Source: Pterois miles
Lineage: Eukaryota > Chordata > Actinopteri > Perciformes > Scorpaenidae
Assembly: GCA_947000775.1 (NCBI GenBank)
Contig: CAMQGK010000567.1
Location: 19,126,001 to 19,190,000 of the forward strand
Direction: 5' to 3'
Length of the DNA stretch: 64,000 bases
In this document: positions 11,969 to 23,035 of the stretch, one piece after another
Numbering within the stretch: the first letter of the stretch is position 1
How the letters are laid out: each line of letters opens with the position of its first letter
Notes under the pieces: model-generated
Databases searched by the model: none
What the model was told of the DNA's origin: nothing
Seen by the model: the letters and a program-made list of their open reading frames with translations, nothing else
Program-made: the position numbers and the translations under genes

Positions 11969-14900
11969 GTTTAACTAGTGTTGCTTGCTGGCTCATAACA
12001 TTGGTAGCTAAATGAAGTTAAGCAAAGGTGATACCAATACTTTTTATTAATAAGAACTAAAATACAATTTCACACAAAAAATGTTTGTTTATCATTGATT
12101 TGGTACGTACTGAAAATTAAATTGGTCTTTTAATTTATACAGCTTAGACATAGTAGTGGAATACTAATGCACAATTTCACATATTTAGTATTTTTTTCAA
12201 TAACTTTGATATAACTTTCAAGTTCATTTTCTGTATTTCTATTTATGCATTCACTCTAAACAAATAACTGTTGTCAGTGCCAGAAAGATTAATTGCATCA
12301 GTGTGTGTACAGCATGATTAAGTTTTTCTCTGGGACCATGTAGAGAAAATGTGAAACCTTCTGTGAACTGGCTATAAGTAGTTACATCAGCCAGGAAAGA
12401 CACTGGCAAAGTGGATATTTCTTCACATAAATGTGGGTTATTACTTGTGAAAAATGTGCTGCAGACATGCAAATATTTCAGATTTTACGACCATTTTTTT
12501 CCTACATCTCCAAGCCACCGATACATATATGAAATAGTCACATTGTTCCTGAGTCTGTCTATCTGCAGCCCGGCCTCGTTCTCTAAATCGATTCCTCCGT
12601 ACTCTCCATCACTCTGCAAGGTGAATAATTAGCTCAGTCCACAGGTGGAGGCAGTGATGAGGTGGCTTTTTGTGATCAGACCCGATATAGGCCTGCTCCT
12701 CTCCCCCTCGTAAAACGCCTCGACCCTTTTTCACTTTTATAGATGGAGGAGTAATATATGGCTTTATTTACGAGGACAGGCTCTGACAGATTTAATATTT
12801 TAATTCGGTTTTACGACCTGAACATAGGGCTACGCAGCACTCTTTATGAGCCACCGGCATGAGCGGACGGAGCGGCGAGGACCACCGGGAGGAGACAGGA
12901 GGGCAGGAAGTGACAGATACAGCCATTCCTCATGTATCTCTGCCTAAATACCAAGCATATCTCTGTCTGCTCTAACCTCTGCCCACGCTCCTCCCCCGCA
13001 TGTCTCTATCATCCGCCGACAGCCCCCCCCCCCCCATCTCCACTCCACCCATAACTCCAACGAGAAGACATGGCCATGGAGCAGACAGCACGAGTCTAAT
13101 AGAGGGGAAATTGATGGTTCAAACGATTCAGGGCTGGTACTGAGGGGAGATTCATGCCCGAGACAACTCCGAGCTATTGGTTTAGAGATTGATGAATCAG
13201 AAGATACAGGCCTTAACTTTCCAAGCTTTTCACGGCTACTGCGATACCCTGCCAATACTTTCCGAGTTCAAGGTTCAGGACTATTAACAGCTGATATCGG
13301 AGCGAGCCACGGGAGAGCTGATTGATGAATGTGATGATTCTTCTGTGTAGATTGGTGGTCATTTTAAAAGCAGAAGTCAAATAGTTTTTCACAGAGAAAA
13401 AAAAAATTCCCACACCCATCTAGTAGCATGAAAAGTTTGATTACTTTTAATGGAAATCAATAGGGTTTCAGCACCCGCTCTCTGAGAGAATTTTTAATCA
13501 AGAGAAATTCATTATTTTACCGTACCATACACACACACTCACACACTCACACGGTGCTATCATCTGTCTCAAGAAAAAGAACCAATAATAATCAAGATAG
13601 CCTCTAACACGGACACCCATTTTTTTCAGTTTTACTGCCAATTAAAGCCTTTATCGTTTGACACAATATTAACTGTCCTCAAAGGTTGATATAGTAAAAC
13701 TTCCAAAACAGAAACTTTAAGAACAAAAAAAATCAAGGTCTTCAAAGCGCGATATCCGGTGGGACTCGGAGCAGTTCCCATGGGAACTGGCAAATGAGCG
13801 TCTACCCAGCCTCACCCCTCCAGCACAGCACCGGGAGAACACAGTGATTATCGATCTGTCTGAGGGGCGAACAGCTCAACCAATCAATGCCTCTTTGAGT
13901 CCCCTAAGGATTGTGGGATAGAGGAGGAACAGTTTGCGTGTGTGCGTGGAGGGGGGTGGTGGTAGGGGGTTGTTGAAGTGGCAGTGCCAGAGTGATTTTT
14001 GTCCAGCACAAATCACCACAGGCTTTAAATTGGTTTAAAAGGCCCAGTGCCCCCCCACCCCGCCTCCTCCCAGGCTGGCATCAAGGCAGAGCGCCGCTTA
14101 CAGGTATTAGTGTGATTATCCCCCCTGGGGATGGAGGTGACGAGCCGGTCAGGGGCTGGGGAGACCGGGACAGCGACAATCAAAACACTTCACAGCCTGG
14201 TGAGGTACAGTTCAGATGTTTCACCTGCGCTCACTGCTTTAGTCCTGCATGAGCAGATCTAACTATTACTGATAAGTGTGCAGGCATTGTTGAGTTGTTA
14301 TGAGGCACAGAGCATACTGATTACACAGAGACAGAGAGAGAAAAGTATAATTATAAAGAGCAGAGAGTAAGACACGTCCTAACTTAACATTTGTGCAGAA
14401 ACAATCACTTAATTAATCAATTAGATAATTGACAGAATGATAGAAGCTGTTTCTCACCAGTGAAAAATATAGTGCAGGATTGGAGACTCTCTACGGGGCT
14501 TATGTTAACTGTACAACACATTAACTAATCAGACCCCAAATGTGATGCCAACGCTAGCTGGCTAGCCCCATTCTGTGACCAACATATAATATTAGCAAGG
14601 GCATATGAACTACATCACCATCGTATCCCAGCCGCTGGGTGATATCAAGCCATATATTGTCCTTTATTTGGGTGTTTAATGTGGTAGAGTTTCTTGTAAA
14701 TTATTGGATGTAGAGAAAGGGACGGCTCTTTATTTCGAAACACCAACAGTCCGAAAAAGTTTGATTTGAAGGTCCTTTACCCTAAAAGCAAACGCCCATT
14801 ACTCAGAAAATACACACAACAAACATAAGCACATGGAAAATTATTATGCTGAATGACAGTGATCGGTTGGAACGAAGGACTATGTTGGTCATGCATATTT

Positions 14901-15225
14901 CCGCAGACGGACATCCGAAGAAATCAAGGTCTATCTGAATTTTTTTTCCACTGCATGAATGTTTTGCAGGGGTGCGCAAGCATTCGTAAGAACCCAGACA
15001 TTCCTGTGCAATTTTTTTCAGGAAAAAAATCATGCTCGGTGTGAAATTGCAATTTTAATAATAATAATCGTTATTTATGCTGTAAAAACATTAAAAATCT
15101 CTTGCTCCAGCAGCTCAAATGTGAGATCTTGTCTCTGATTCATACATAACAGAGCAACATTAATGTTTTTTGGCCACCTGGCTACTGTATGTCCAATATT
15201 GACTATCCTTTTAGCTCTGTTTTGG
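11969..15225. other. Unique non-coding sequence, possible regulatory blocks
   Basis: No repeat family or convincing exon. 12590-12840 is compact, TAAT-rich and repeat-free (AGGTGAATAATTAGCTC, TTTAATATTTTAATTCGG), as conserved non-coding DNA often is. 13.74-14.2 kb is GC-richer and holds the palindrome listed separately. A C13 run lies at 13023-13035. Confidence 0.4.
13772..13789. promoter_or_regulatory. Perfect 18-bp palindrome matching an EBF/COE site
   Basis: CAGTTCCCATGGGAACTG is its own reverse complement. Its core TTCCCATGGGAA fits the published EBF (COE family) dimer consensus TCCCNNGGGA. An exact 18-bp palindrome is unlikely by chance at any one place but not impossible in 64 kb. Binding is inference. 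Confidence 0.4.
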
Positions 15226-15570
15226 CCACTGTTCAATTTCAATTCAATTTCAATTTATTTTAATTGAATAGCCCAAAATCACAAATCACAATTTTGCCTC
15301 AGGGGGCTTTACAGTCTGTACAGGATATGACAGCCTCTGTCCTTTGCAGAGCGACCCTCTCATCGGTAAGGAAACACTCCCCAACCAAAAAAACCCTTTT
15401 AAGAGGGGAAAAAGAAAAAAAATGACAGAAACCTCAGGAAGAGCAATCGTATCAATAATACTACAATCACACTCAAGTAATTAATGAGAACTTGGCAACT
15501 TGGCTAAAAACAGGTCCAACAGGCAAGAAACATGAGCAGTCAGACAATCAGACAGGCTTTAACCAGCCCA
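15226..15570. repeat. Teleost interspersed repeat Y (retroposon-like)
   Basis: Starts with TTCAATTCAATTTCAATTTA, then AATCACAAATCACAATTTTG, GCCTCAGGGGGCTTTACAG, ACACTCCCCAACC and AACCTCAGGAAGAGCAA. This order matches a repeat I know as abundant in percomorph genomes. The direct CAATT units at one edge look like a retroposon tail read in reverse. Only one copy is in this window, so the call rests on recall. Confidence 0.6.
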
Positions 15571-17269
15571 CAGGTTCCCTCCTGTGTCCTATAAACTACA
15601 TTTATATGCTATTAATTTGCTTACAAATTCTGTGTAGTGGGGAAACATAATTGCTTGCTGGATTTTGTTCCCTAGTTATGCTTTTTTCACAGGAAGTGCT
15701 CCATTTTTTAACTATACATCGGGAGGTGGTTGGGGATGGTGTTCCGTGTGGTTACATGATTTAAGGTTAAGAAAAGATTGTGGTTTTGGTTAAATGTTAT
15801 TAAAGTAAACTTTTGTCTTTCATTCTTCACTTTTTCAGTTTTCAACCAGGACCACAATCTTTCATTAACCTTGCTAGTTGCAACAAGGGAATATTGTCTT
15901 GCAAGAGCAGATACTGTAGGAAAACAAATCATTTTTTAAAAATATTTTTTGCTAATTGTCACATACATTCATTAAAAAAGATAATTTAAAACATGGGTGG
16001 TGGCATTATTTTTCTCTAAAAATGTTTTCAAATTAGTAGTTTATAAACAATTTCAAGGAGGAATATTATTATTTTTGTAGTTTTGGCCAAGATTCCTATC
16101 TGAAGTAATACCTTTGCATTCACCAAATTAATTGCAGAAATCCGGGAACACAAATATCAAAACAACAACAACAAGTAACAGTCTGTTTTAAACCTCCATC
16201 ACAGTCAACAGTGACCTGCTGTATTTACGCTACTTCCCAGAGTGTTTTGCAGCGATGTTGCCACGTGTCCAGATCTCAGCAGTTGCTTTGGTTGTCACAC
16301 TAAACCTATAAACCTAAAAAGTCTACAAATTGATCAATAATGCCAATAATTATTAGTAAAATACCGAACAATGAATGGGTTTCCAAACCAAACGGCATTG
16401 TTACAGTGTGTGCTTTGTCTGTGGAGAGTACAGGCTCAGTGAGAAACTGATGTTTAGCTGTGTGCCTTCTTCAGCACTCAACAAGTCACCCACTGATCAA
16501 ACTGAAGGCAAAGGATGGACTCGCCCCCCGGAGCGGACTAAATAATTAACAGGCCTTTAATTAAACCTATAAGTGAGCAAATGACCCCCAGGGCCTTGGA
16601 GAGCCACAGGGGGTGGAGGGAGAGGAATTTGGAGGGGAGGGTGGAGGCGCGCATGTATGTGTGGTTGATATATAACAAACAAGGAGGAGAAAGTGGCCTG
16701 ATGAGCACATACGGTAGCACAGCCCGGCCAGCTCATTTACTTTGACATTTGAGCAGAGCCATCGCCGCAGGAAGCGACTGTAAGGAGGCAGATAGCGAGG
16801 CGTCTGACTCACAGGACTGACTGACGCTCTGAGGTCCATCCATCTGAGCCCAGGTGAACGAGACAAGAGCGGCCGATCAATAAGGCAATGGTTTGATAGA
16901 GTGTTTGTGAGTGGCTGCATTTCCAGCTATTGAGCTTTCTGCTTTTCTAATAAGGGGGAAGATTTATAATGGCAGCTAACTAATGACTGAGCACTTGAAT
17001 GGTGAGCTGACAACCAGAATGTGATAACCAGCGGAGCCGGTCTCGAATCGGACCATTGAGGATTTTAAAGGCACTCTGTGTAACAAATGTAAACCAGGCT
17101 GGATCTTACAATTCCTCTAATGTGAGCTTTTAACACAAGAATAAATAACACAGTTATAAATGCTTTGTACGACTATGTCTCATTATGATTCACTCATATT
17201 TACCGGTTATTTATATGAAACTATTTCAAATACTAGATTGGGACTTTAACCATTATTTCTCCATTTTTT
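15571..17269. other. Unique non-coding sequence, nothing firm
   Basis: No gene or strong repeat. 16.5-16.93 kb is GC-richer and compact and could be regulatory. TTTTAAAGGCACTCTGTGTA at about 17066 looks like the terminus of another fish MITE whose partner end I cannot place. Confidence 0.4.
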
Positions 17270-17533
17270 AGGGAACACTTCATGCAGTTAATTTTAGACA
17301 ATGTGTAAATCTGCAAATCCATCACAAAGTCATTAGAGACAAGAATATGGCTTGAATTTAAAACTTAAGTAAGATTTTTTATTATTATTTTTTTTAACTT
17401 TAATTCCCCCTATTTAGCATGTTAACCACTGTGAGCTATACACATTTATTAAATGGTTCATAACACTACATGATACATAGCTTTAGGGACATTTGTAAGT
17501 GTTGGGTTATTAATTACTTATTTATTAATGTAA

Positions 17534-18165
17534 TAACACTTTCTATAATGCATTATAAACATACCTATAATGCATTATAGTCTGCTTACAACACCGTATA
17601 ATTATCGTTCTAAGCACTTATTCACAACACAAACATATTCATAATGCTTCTAACAATAATCATAAAACATTATTTAGCATTTCATTATGACTTATAGGGT
17701 CAAGGGTCATAATACTTCATACTGTTTTATAATTCTCATAGTTGTCACACATAATAATCTTTTTATAATGCATTATAATCACTGTTGTGACGCATTATAA
17801 TGTTACTCTAAGTGGTCATTGTTTGCTTTAAATAAAACATAAACAAAACATTGTAAAAACATTTTTTAACTTTACGTAAAGCAAACAATTAGACCACTTA
17901 TAATCACATTATAATATGTTATAACAGTAATTATAATGCATTATAAAAAGGTGATTACAATTATGACAATTATAACACAATATGACAATTATGAATGATT
18001 ATACCTGACCTTATGAGTCATTATAAAATGATATAAAATGTGTTAAGTATTATGAATGTTTCTGTTAATTATTATTATTAAACCATAATAATACAGTGTT
18101 AGAAGCTGATTAAAACACATTATAAGTATGTTTATAATGCATATTATATGATGGCATGGGTGTTA
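17534..18165. mobile_element. Fold-back MITE G1
   Basis: A 632-base imperfect palindrome. The outer end TAACACTTTCTATAATGC pairs with the far end (..GGCATGGGTGTTA). Arms contain repeated ATAATGCATTATAA units. At the centre, TAAGTGGTCATTGTTTGCTT (17809) faces its reverse complement (AAGCAAACAATTAGACCACT, ending 17899). The same centre recurs at 43867-43954 and a right arm recurs at 42710-42975, so this is a dispersed family. It has no coding capacity. Confidence 0.8.
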
Positions 18166-18534
18166 ACATAACTTAATCTTTTATATTGTCTACAGCTGTG
18201 TTTTACTATATTGTCATACATTATATGTTTATACACCAGCTTCCGCTTATGGGCACCAAAAGCAGGAGTTATATTTGTTGACTGATTCATTATTAAACAT
18301 GTATATATATCTGCTTACAACTACACTGTAGTGTGTTGTAAACCATTTTTTTTCTTTTTTAATGTATTTTTAACTTGAAGTACCGGAGGATGTTACACAC
18401 TGGTAGGGGGATTTATTGGCAGAAATGTAATATAATATTAATAAGTATGTTTTCTTCAGTGTATAATCAACTGAAATGAGAATCACTGTGTTTTCATCAG
18501 CTTACAATGAGCCGTTTATATCTGCCCATGGAGC

Positions 18535-18726
18535 GGGTCCTCTTCATGGAGCCATCCAGAGCACACAATCCAAACGCTGGCTCTAGATAGGACTATTCAC
18601 ATTTTCATGTTTTCGCGGTCAGTTTTCTTCTCCTACATGTTTGGTACAACGGAGAGGTATCAGCTGGTTGTAATCTGCAACCTCACCACTAGATGCCACC
18701 AAATCCTACACACAGCACCTTTAAAT
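18535..18726 (-). repeat. Fragment of MITE family S
   Basis: Read on the minus strand it begins TTAAAGGTGCTGTGTGTAGG, then TTTGGTGGCATCTAGTGGTG, AGGTTGCAGATTACAACCAG, which I recognise as the start of a common fish repeat. The other end is missing. It lies inside composite T. Confidence 0.55.
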
Positions 18727-19739
18727 TTCACATTATAGTGAAAGTCTTTTTTTTTGTGACTGACTGTGATGGATTTGCAGATTTACTCATCATCTAAAAT
18801 AAAATGCATGAGGGGACCCTCCTATATTGTCCAATTAGTCCTCCATTTCCTACATCTCCAATTAGGTCCCCAGTGATGTCAGACCACTCTGCTCTAATTC
18901 CACCACATATTACAAGACATGGAGCGTAAGATCTAAAAACGCCATCATCTCCATCAGCCTAATATCGCAGAAACGGGAGTAAGATCATCTTTCTCATTGG
19001 TTACAGTGACAGCACTCTCATTTAATCAAATTAAATCTCAAGAAGCGTGTCATGCCACGCACACACCCCCATACATACTCACACACACACACGTTTCAAT
19101 CTTCTCACATGCCTGCACACTCTCGGCTTCTTTCTTTGGCTTCCCAGTGGCACAAGCACTCAGAGATCCAATCAATCACACCTTTGCTCAAACACACACA
19201 TATACACACACAGGGCAAAAGGCGCTTTGGCGGAGTCGCTTTAAGTTCACCGCTGGACCAATGATATCCATTGTCTTACCCATCAGCCCCTGTGGCATGC
19301 AGCAGAACACATCACTCTCTTTCTCTCCATTAAAGCAACTCCCGACCCCGACGCATGTGCTGCTTTTTTAAATGGTGGTAAAGAGGAAATTAATCTCTCC
19401 CTGGGCTGCCGTGGCAGGATATTAATCTAGCAGCTTCACTCATCTCTTCTCTCTTTGCCCGATAATCCCCTCCTCATCAACAACATATGCAAACCGCAGG
19501 TGAATGAACGGAGTAATTGATTAGGATGTGAAACTCCCCTCGCACCTCTTCTCTCCTCGTCTTTTCTCCTTTTGTCAGTCCCTCTCTAGACCATTGTTGC
19601 AGGTGTATAATTTGCCCATCAGTTACAACAAGATATTGACGTGACTTTTTTTCATTGACGTCGGAGGGGAAATCAGTTTAGGACAAACTGCAGCTGAGTT
19701 TCAACCTTCAATTTGACATCTTTGTTAAAAAACCCTCAG

Positions 19740-19757
19740 TAATTACAGCTGTAATTA
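19740..19757. promoter_or_regulatory. Perfect palindrome: two homeodomain cores around an E-box
   Basis: TAATTACAGCTGTAATTA is an exact 18-bp palindrome. Each arm is a TAATTA homeodomain-type core and the centre is the E-box CAGCTG. The following sequence adds more TAAT cores (CATAATTAATCAC). Looks like an enhancer core; function is inferred. Confidence 0.4.
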
Positions 19758-20789
19758 GGCTCAATGACATTCATAATTAATCACTATGTGCAAATGTCTT
19801 TCATTACCAGTTTACTTGCTTAGTGATCACCACGGACATCTAAAACAACCACAAGACAAAAATAAACGTGGTCCCTGAAAATGAGGCCGTCTCCCCACGG
19901 GCCAGTCTGTAACAAGTACGTCACCTTGTTTTGATCTGTGATTATAGCTCCCGTCCTGGGCCGATCAATATCATTTTGAAAATGCCACTACAGAACACAG
20001 CGGTGGGAAAATGCAACAGTGAGTCAGACATCACAAAAATATAAATATATATAAACAAGCAAATGATGGATAAATTTGTGGTTTGGGAAAATGTTGTGGT
20101 GACATATTTTCTCTGTGAAATCCACTCAGGGCTGTTTGACATGTAACAAACGAATGGGTGTTATTATAAGAGACAAAATTATCACTTTATGAATAGTGCG
20201 CCTATCGTTCCTAAGTGCATCTTCACACAGCATCGTCCCCCTGGGTATATTAACACTGTTTCTTCCAGAGCCGCTCTCAGCCGAGGAGCCTCCAGTGAGA
20301 GCCGATAAAGCAACATGATTCTTATCTGAGCATTAACCCCCGTACTGCTCCCGCAGTTTACACCCGCTCAACGTAGCAGGGTGAGGCTGCCACGTGGACC
20401 CTCGGGGAGACAAATCGGGCTGATAAAGCTAAGCTCATTATCTGTTACTGACACATCGGTCAGGGGTCAGGCCTAATCGGAGCCCAGCGGAGCCCCGAGG
20501 ACCGTGGACGCTTGGGCAGTCCGCGACCTGGCTCTGTTACAGCCCTTAATCGGATCCGAGGTTAATGTGCTGTCTCTCTATGACAAAAGCAAAGGGGAGA
20601 AAGCAGAGGAGTAAGCACCCTCTCGTTCTCCCCGGAGATCCAGCACTTAGCCCACACGACTGAGCCGTGACTGAGAAGAAAAAGAGCACGCCGCAAAATA
20701 AATATCATTAACCCACAATTAAAATCCTGTTCTCTGTCCTGACATCCTTTATTGTTCTCATATCTCTGTCCAATTACAACATGCGGGAG

Positions 20790-20806
20790 TAATTACAGCT
20801 GCATTA
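20790..20806 (+). promoter_or_regulatory. Second TAATTACAGCTG motif
   Basis: TAATTACAGCTGCATTA repeats the first 12 bases of the palindrome at 19740 exactly, 1.05 kb away, with a weakened second half. The surrounding sequence is otherwise not repeated, so this is unlikely to be a shared transposon. Confidence 0.35.
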
Positions 20807-22009
20807 AAAAGTAATGAAGTTATATGAGCAGGACCGTTTCCACAGGGCAATCTGACAGAAGGTAGACGGAAATGACTGAAGCTGGTGGAGGACCCGCTCA
20901 TCCCTGCCCATGAGGTGAAATGTCAAACAGATGACTCTGCAGCACCCATGCAGGATTATCCACAATTCAGCTGATTCTCCCTTGTGGCTAACTGCAATCA
21001 ATCACTCTGCCTCCCGGGTAGCCATTATTTTTTTGCTTTTTAACTGGTCAACATGATCTCGTAGCCATAGAGACAGGATCTTGCCCAGAGGGCATGGTGT
21101 ATAAATGGCTGCCCAGTCTTTGTAACGTGTGTTAACAGATTTGAGTCAGGTAACACACCCCTGCACTGGCCAAGGCTGTGGTGGCAAAATGAGCAATAAA
21201 TCTGCCCTGTTCCTCTGATCGTGTGTGTGTGTGTACATGTTTACACATGTTGCCGTGTAAACACACTTGTTTTTGTGTGTGTGTGAATGGGCAGTGAATT
21301 GCTTGAGTGAGGCTGTTAAGCGAGGGTCAGAGATGAGAGCGAGGCAATTTGGAGTTGGAAATGAGCGATGTCCTTTCTCATTTGAGCGCCACAGAGGCCT
21401 CAGCCTCTCAGACGCCACCTCCTCTTATATGTCAACATGCCCATTGTGTCTCAGCTTCCCTCTGTTGTGTTTGTCTCTCAGTACATTGGAGGAGAGAGCG
21501 AGAAAGAGGAGAGTGGTGAAACAACTGTGAGCCAGAGTGATTTGGAAATGAAATATCAGCCTGTGAAGAGGAGGTAATCTCGCTTTAGAGGAAAAGACAA
21601 GAAAATGGAAAAGACAGCTAGAAAGAGAGGAGGAGAAGAAGAGGAAAAGAAACAGAGGGAGGGAATCAGGGCGCTGGGATAGATTGAGCTTGTGTCTGAG
21701 CTGCTCCACACATGAGTGGAGATCTGACACCGACACAACACTGGTCCTGCTGGTCTGAGAACTGTGGCTCTGAGGGAAACTCTCATATTCCCATGGATGG
21801 AAGACGGATAGATGGATGCAGGGAGGGAGGGCGGATTTCTGGAGGAAGAAATCATAAAATGACAAGTGGAAAGTAAACGGACAAACATCTGAGTGGCCAA
21901 ACTGGATAAAGGATAAAAGGTTTTAATAGTTTTTGTTGTTTTGCTGTATTAAGTGCAGCGACACAGGAGAGATGAAAAGGGCATAGGTCAAATTTGAACT
22001 AAAAACATG

Positions 22010-22457
22010 TACTGTATGTGTTTTAACCAACTGCACTGGACTAGTTGTTCAGGCAATAAAACCACTTTGTTAGGTTTAGGAAAAAACTGCATGGTTGAGT
22101 TTAAAACTACTACATTTGTACAGTGAAAACCTTGTGAACAGGGGAACAAACTGCTGATTGTAACGCGACACACAGGACACGACGAGCGGCCTCCTGGATG
22201 TAAGCCTTGTGTTTGTTGGACCCATCCATCTACCCCCCCACCTGCCAGATGTGTGTCTTTTCTCTCTTAAAGCTATGTCAATAAACTCTCAGTGCACTTT
22301 CCCCAAGCGTTTAATATTGTCAAGGATGGGTTTACATTAAAGTCAACAGAAAGCCTGGTGCGTCTCATTCCGACACTAAAGGGTGCCTTAAGCGTCTAAT
22401 GCAGACAGCCGTGGCAAAGCGACTGTATTTGAAGTGCCGGGAATGAGAACGGGCTGG
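22010..22457 (+). mobile_element. DNA-transposon-like family D, copy D1
   Basis: Aligns by eye with 31684-32166 and 39560-40577. Landmarks are TTGTTAGGTTTAGG, CTGATTGTAACGC, CCTCCTGGATG, TTTGTTGGACCCATCCA, ATGTGTGTCTTTT, GATGGGTTTACATTAAAGTC and GGAATGAGAACGGGCTGG at the right end. The left terminus is not clear. No coding frame. Confidence 0.75.
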
Positions 22458-22910
22458 ATTTCCACATTAATGCCCTCCAGAATGACATTTTGATTTGACA
22501 GCTCTATCAGTAGAACGTCATTTTTCAGTGTCATCCAAAAATGATAATATAAAAATTGCAAAATAAGAGTTTCCTGATCTGGCAGCACTATGGTTGAGGT
22601 TTACTTATGTTAAAGCAAAACATCTCGGGTCGGGCTGGGGAAAAAAAGCTGGCTGTTAGTTGTAAATGGGAAGCAAACAATGAATCTCATGCAATGCAAT
22701 ATTTCTCTCTCACTCTCTGTGGACTTTGTGTCTCTATAACAACAACACACTATTTCCTCCTGAGAGTCACAATTCCTCCGGCCGCTGGAGGGCATATTCA
22801 CTTACTCGTCACTTACTCACTTACTTGCCAAATTTTGTTTTTTGCACTTACATGACTGACACTGTCTTGTGAAAACAGGCTTGATTTGCACACAATTATG
22901 TGTCCATACA

Positions 22911-23035
22911 ACCAGTTCTCATTCCCAACTCGTCACTCTTGGCGACACTTACTGTTGGTTTAGGTAACTAAACCACTTGGTTACATTTAGTAAAATGTCA
23001 TGTTTTGGGTTAAAATAAACAGTTTTGTACCGTAA
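22911..23035 (+). repeat. Family D, left-end fragment D4
   Basis: Begins ACCAGTTCTCATTCCCAACT, the reverse complement of the family's right end (GGAATGAGAAC..GGCTGG), followed by GGTTTAGGTAACTAAACCAC and ATGTTTTGGGTTAAAAT. It supports terminal inverted repeats for family D. The rest of the element is absent. Confidence 0.6.

Larger units (their letters stand above)
17270..18820. mobile_element. Outer inverted-repeat composite T, about 1.55 kb
   Basis: The left arm begins AGGGAACACTTCATGCAGTT (17270) and includes AAATCTGCAAATCCATCACA. The right arm is its imperfect reverse complement: TGTGATGGATTTGCAGATTT, then CATGAGGGGACCCT ending at 18820. Matching arms of more than 60 bases facing each other indicate a DNA-transposon-type element. 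The fold-back element G lies inside (17534-18165), as does a fragment of another family (18535-18726). No transposase-like frame and no clear target duplication. Confidence 0.65.
18821..22009. other. Unique block with regulatory-DNA character
   Basis: Repeat-poor, no convincing exon. Contains compact segments with paired TAAT cores and E-boxes (19600-19830, 20260-20830). 20.26-20.56 kb is GC-rich with AATCGG motifs (CCTAATCGGAGCC, CTTAATCGGATCC). Several overlapping frames at 21.4-21.9 kb come from a polypurine/polypyrimidine run and are not called. Confidence 0.4.

Noticed and set aside
17534..18165. Repeated ATAATGCATTATAA units as a tandem repeat or array
   Set aside because: Spacing is irregular and the whole is symmetric around one centre, so a fold-back MITE explains it; nothing CRISPR-like.
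17068..18726. TTAAAGGCACTCTGTGTA (17068) and the reverse TTAAAGGTGCTGTGTGTA (18726) as two ends of one element
   Set aside because: One lies outside and the other inside the T arms, so they cannot be simple nested ends; treated as separate fragments.
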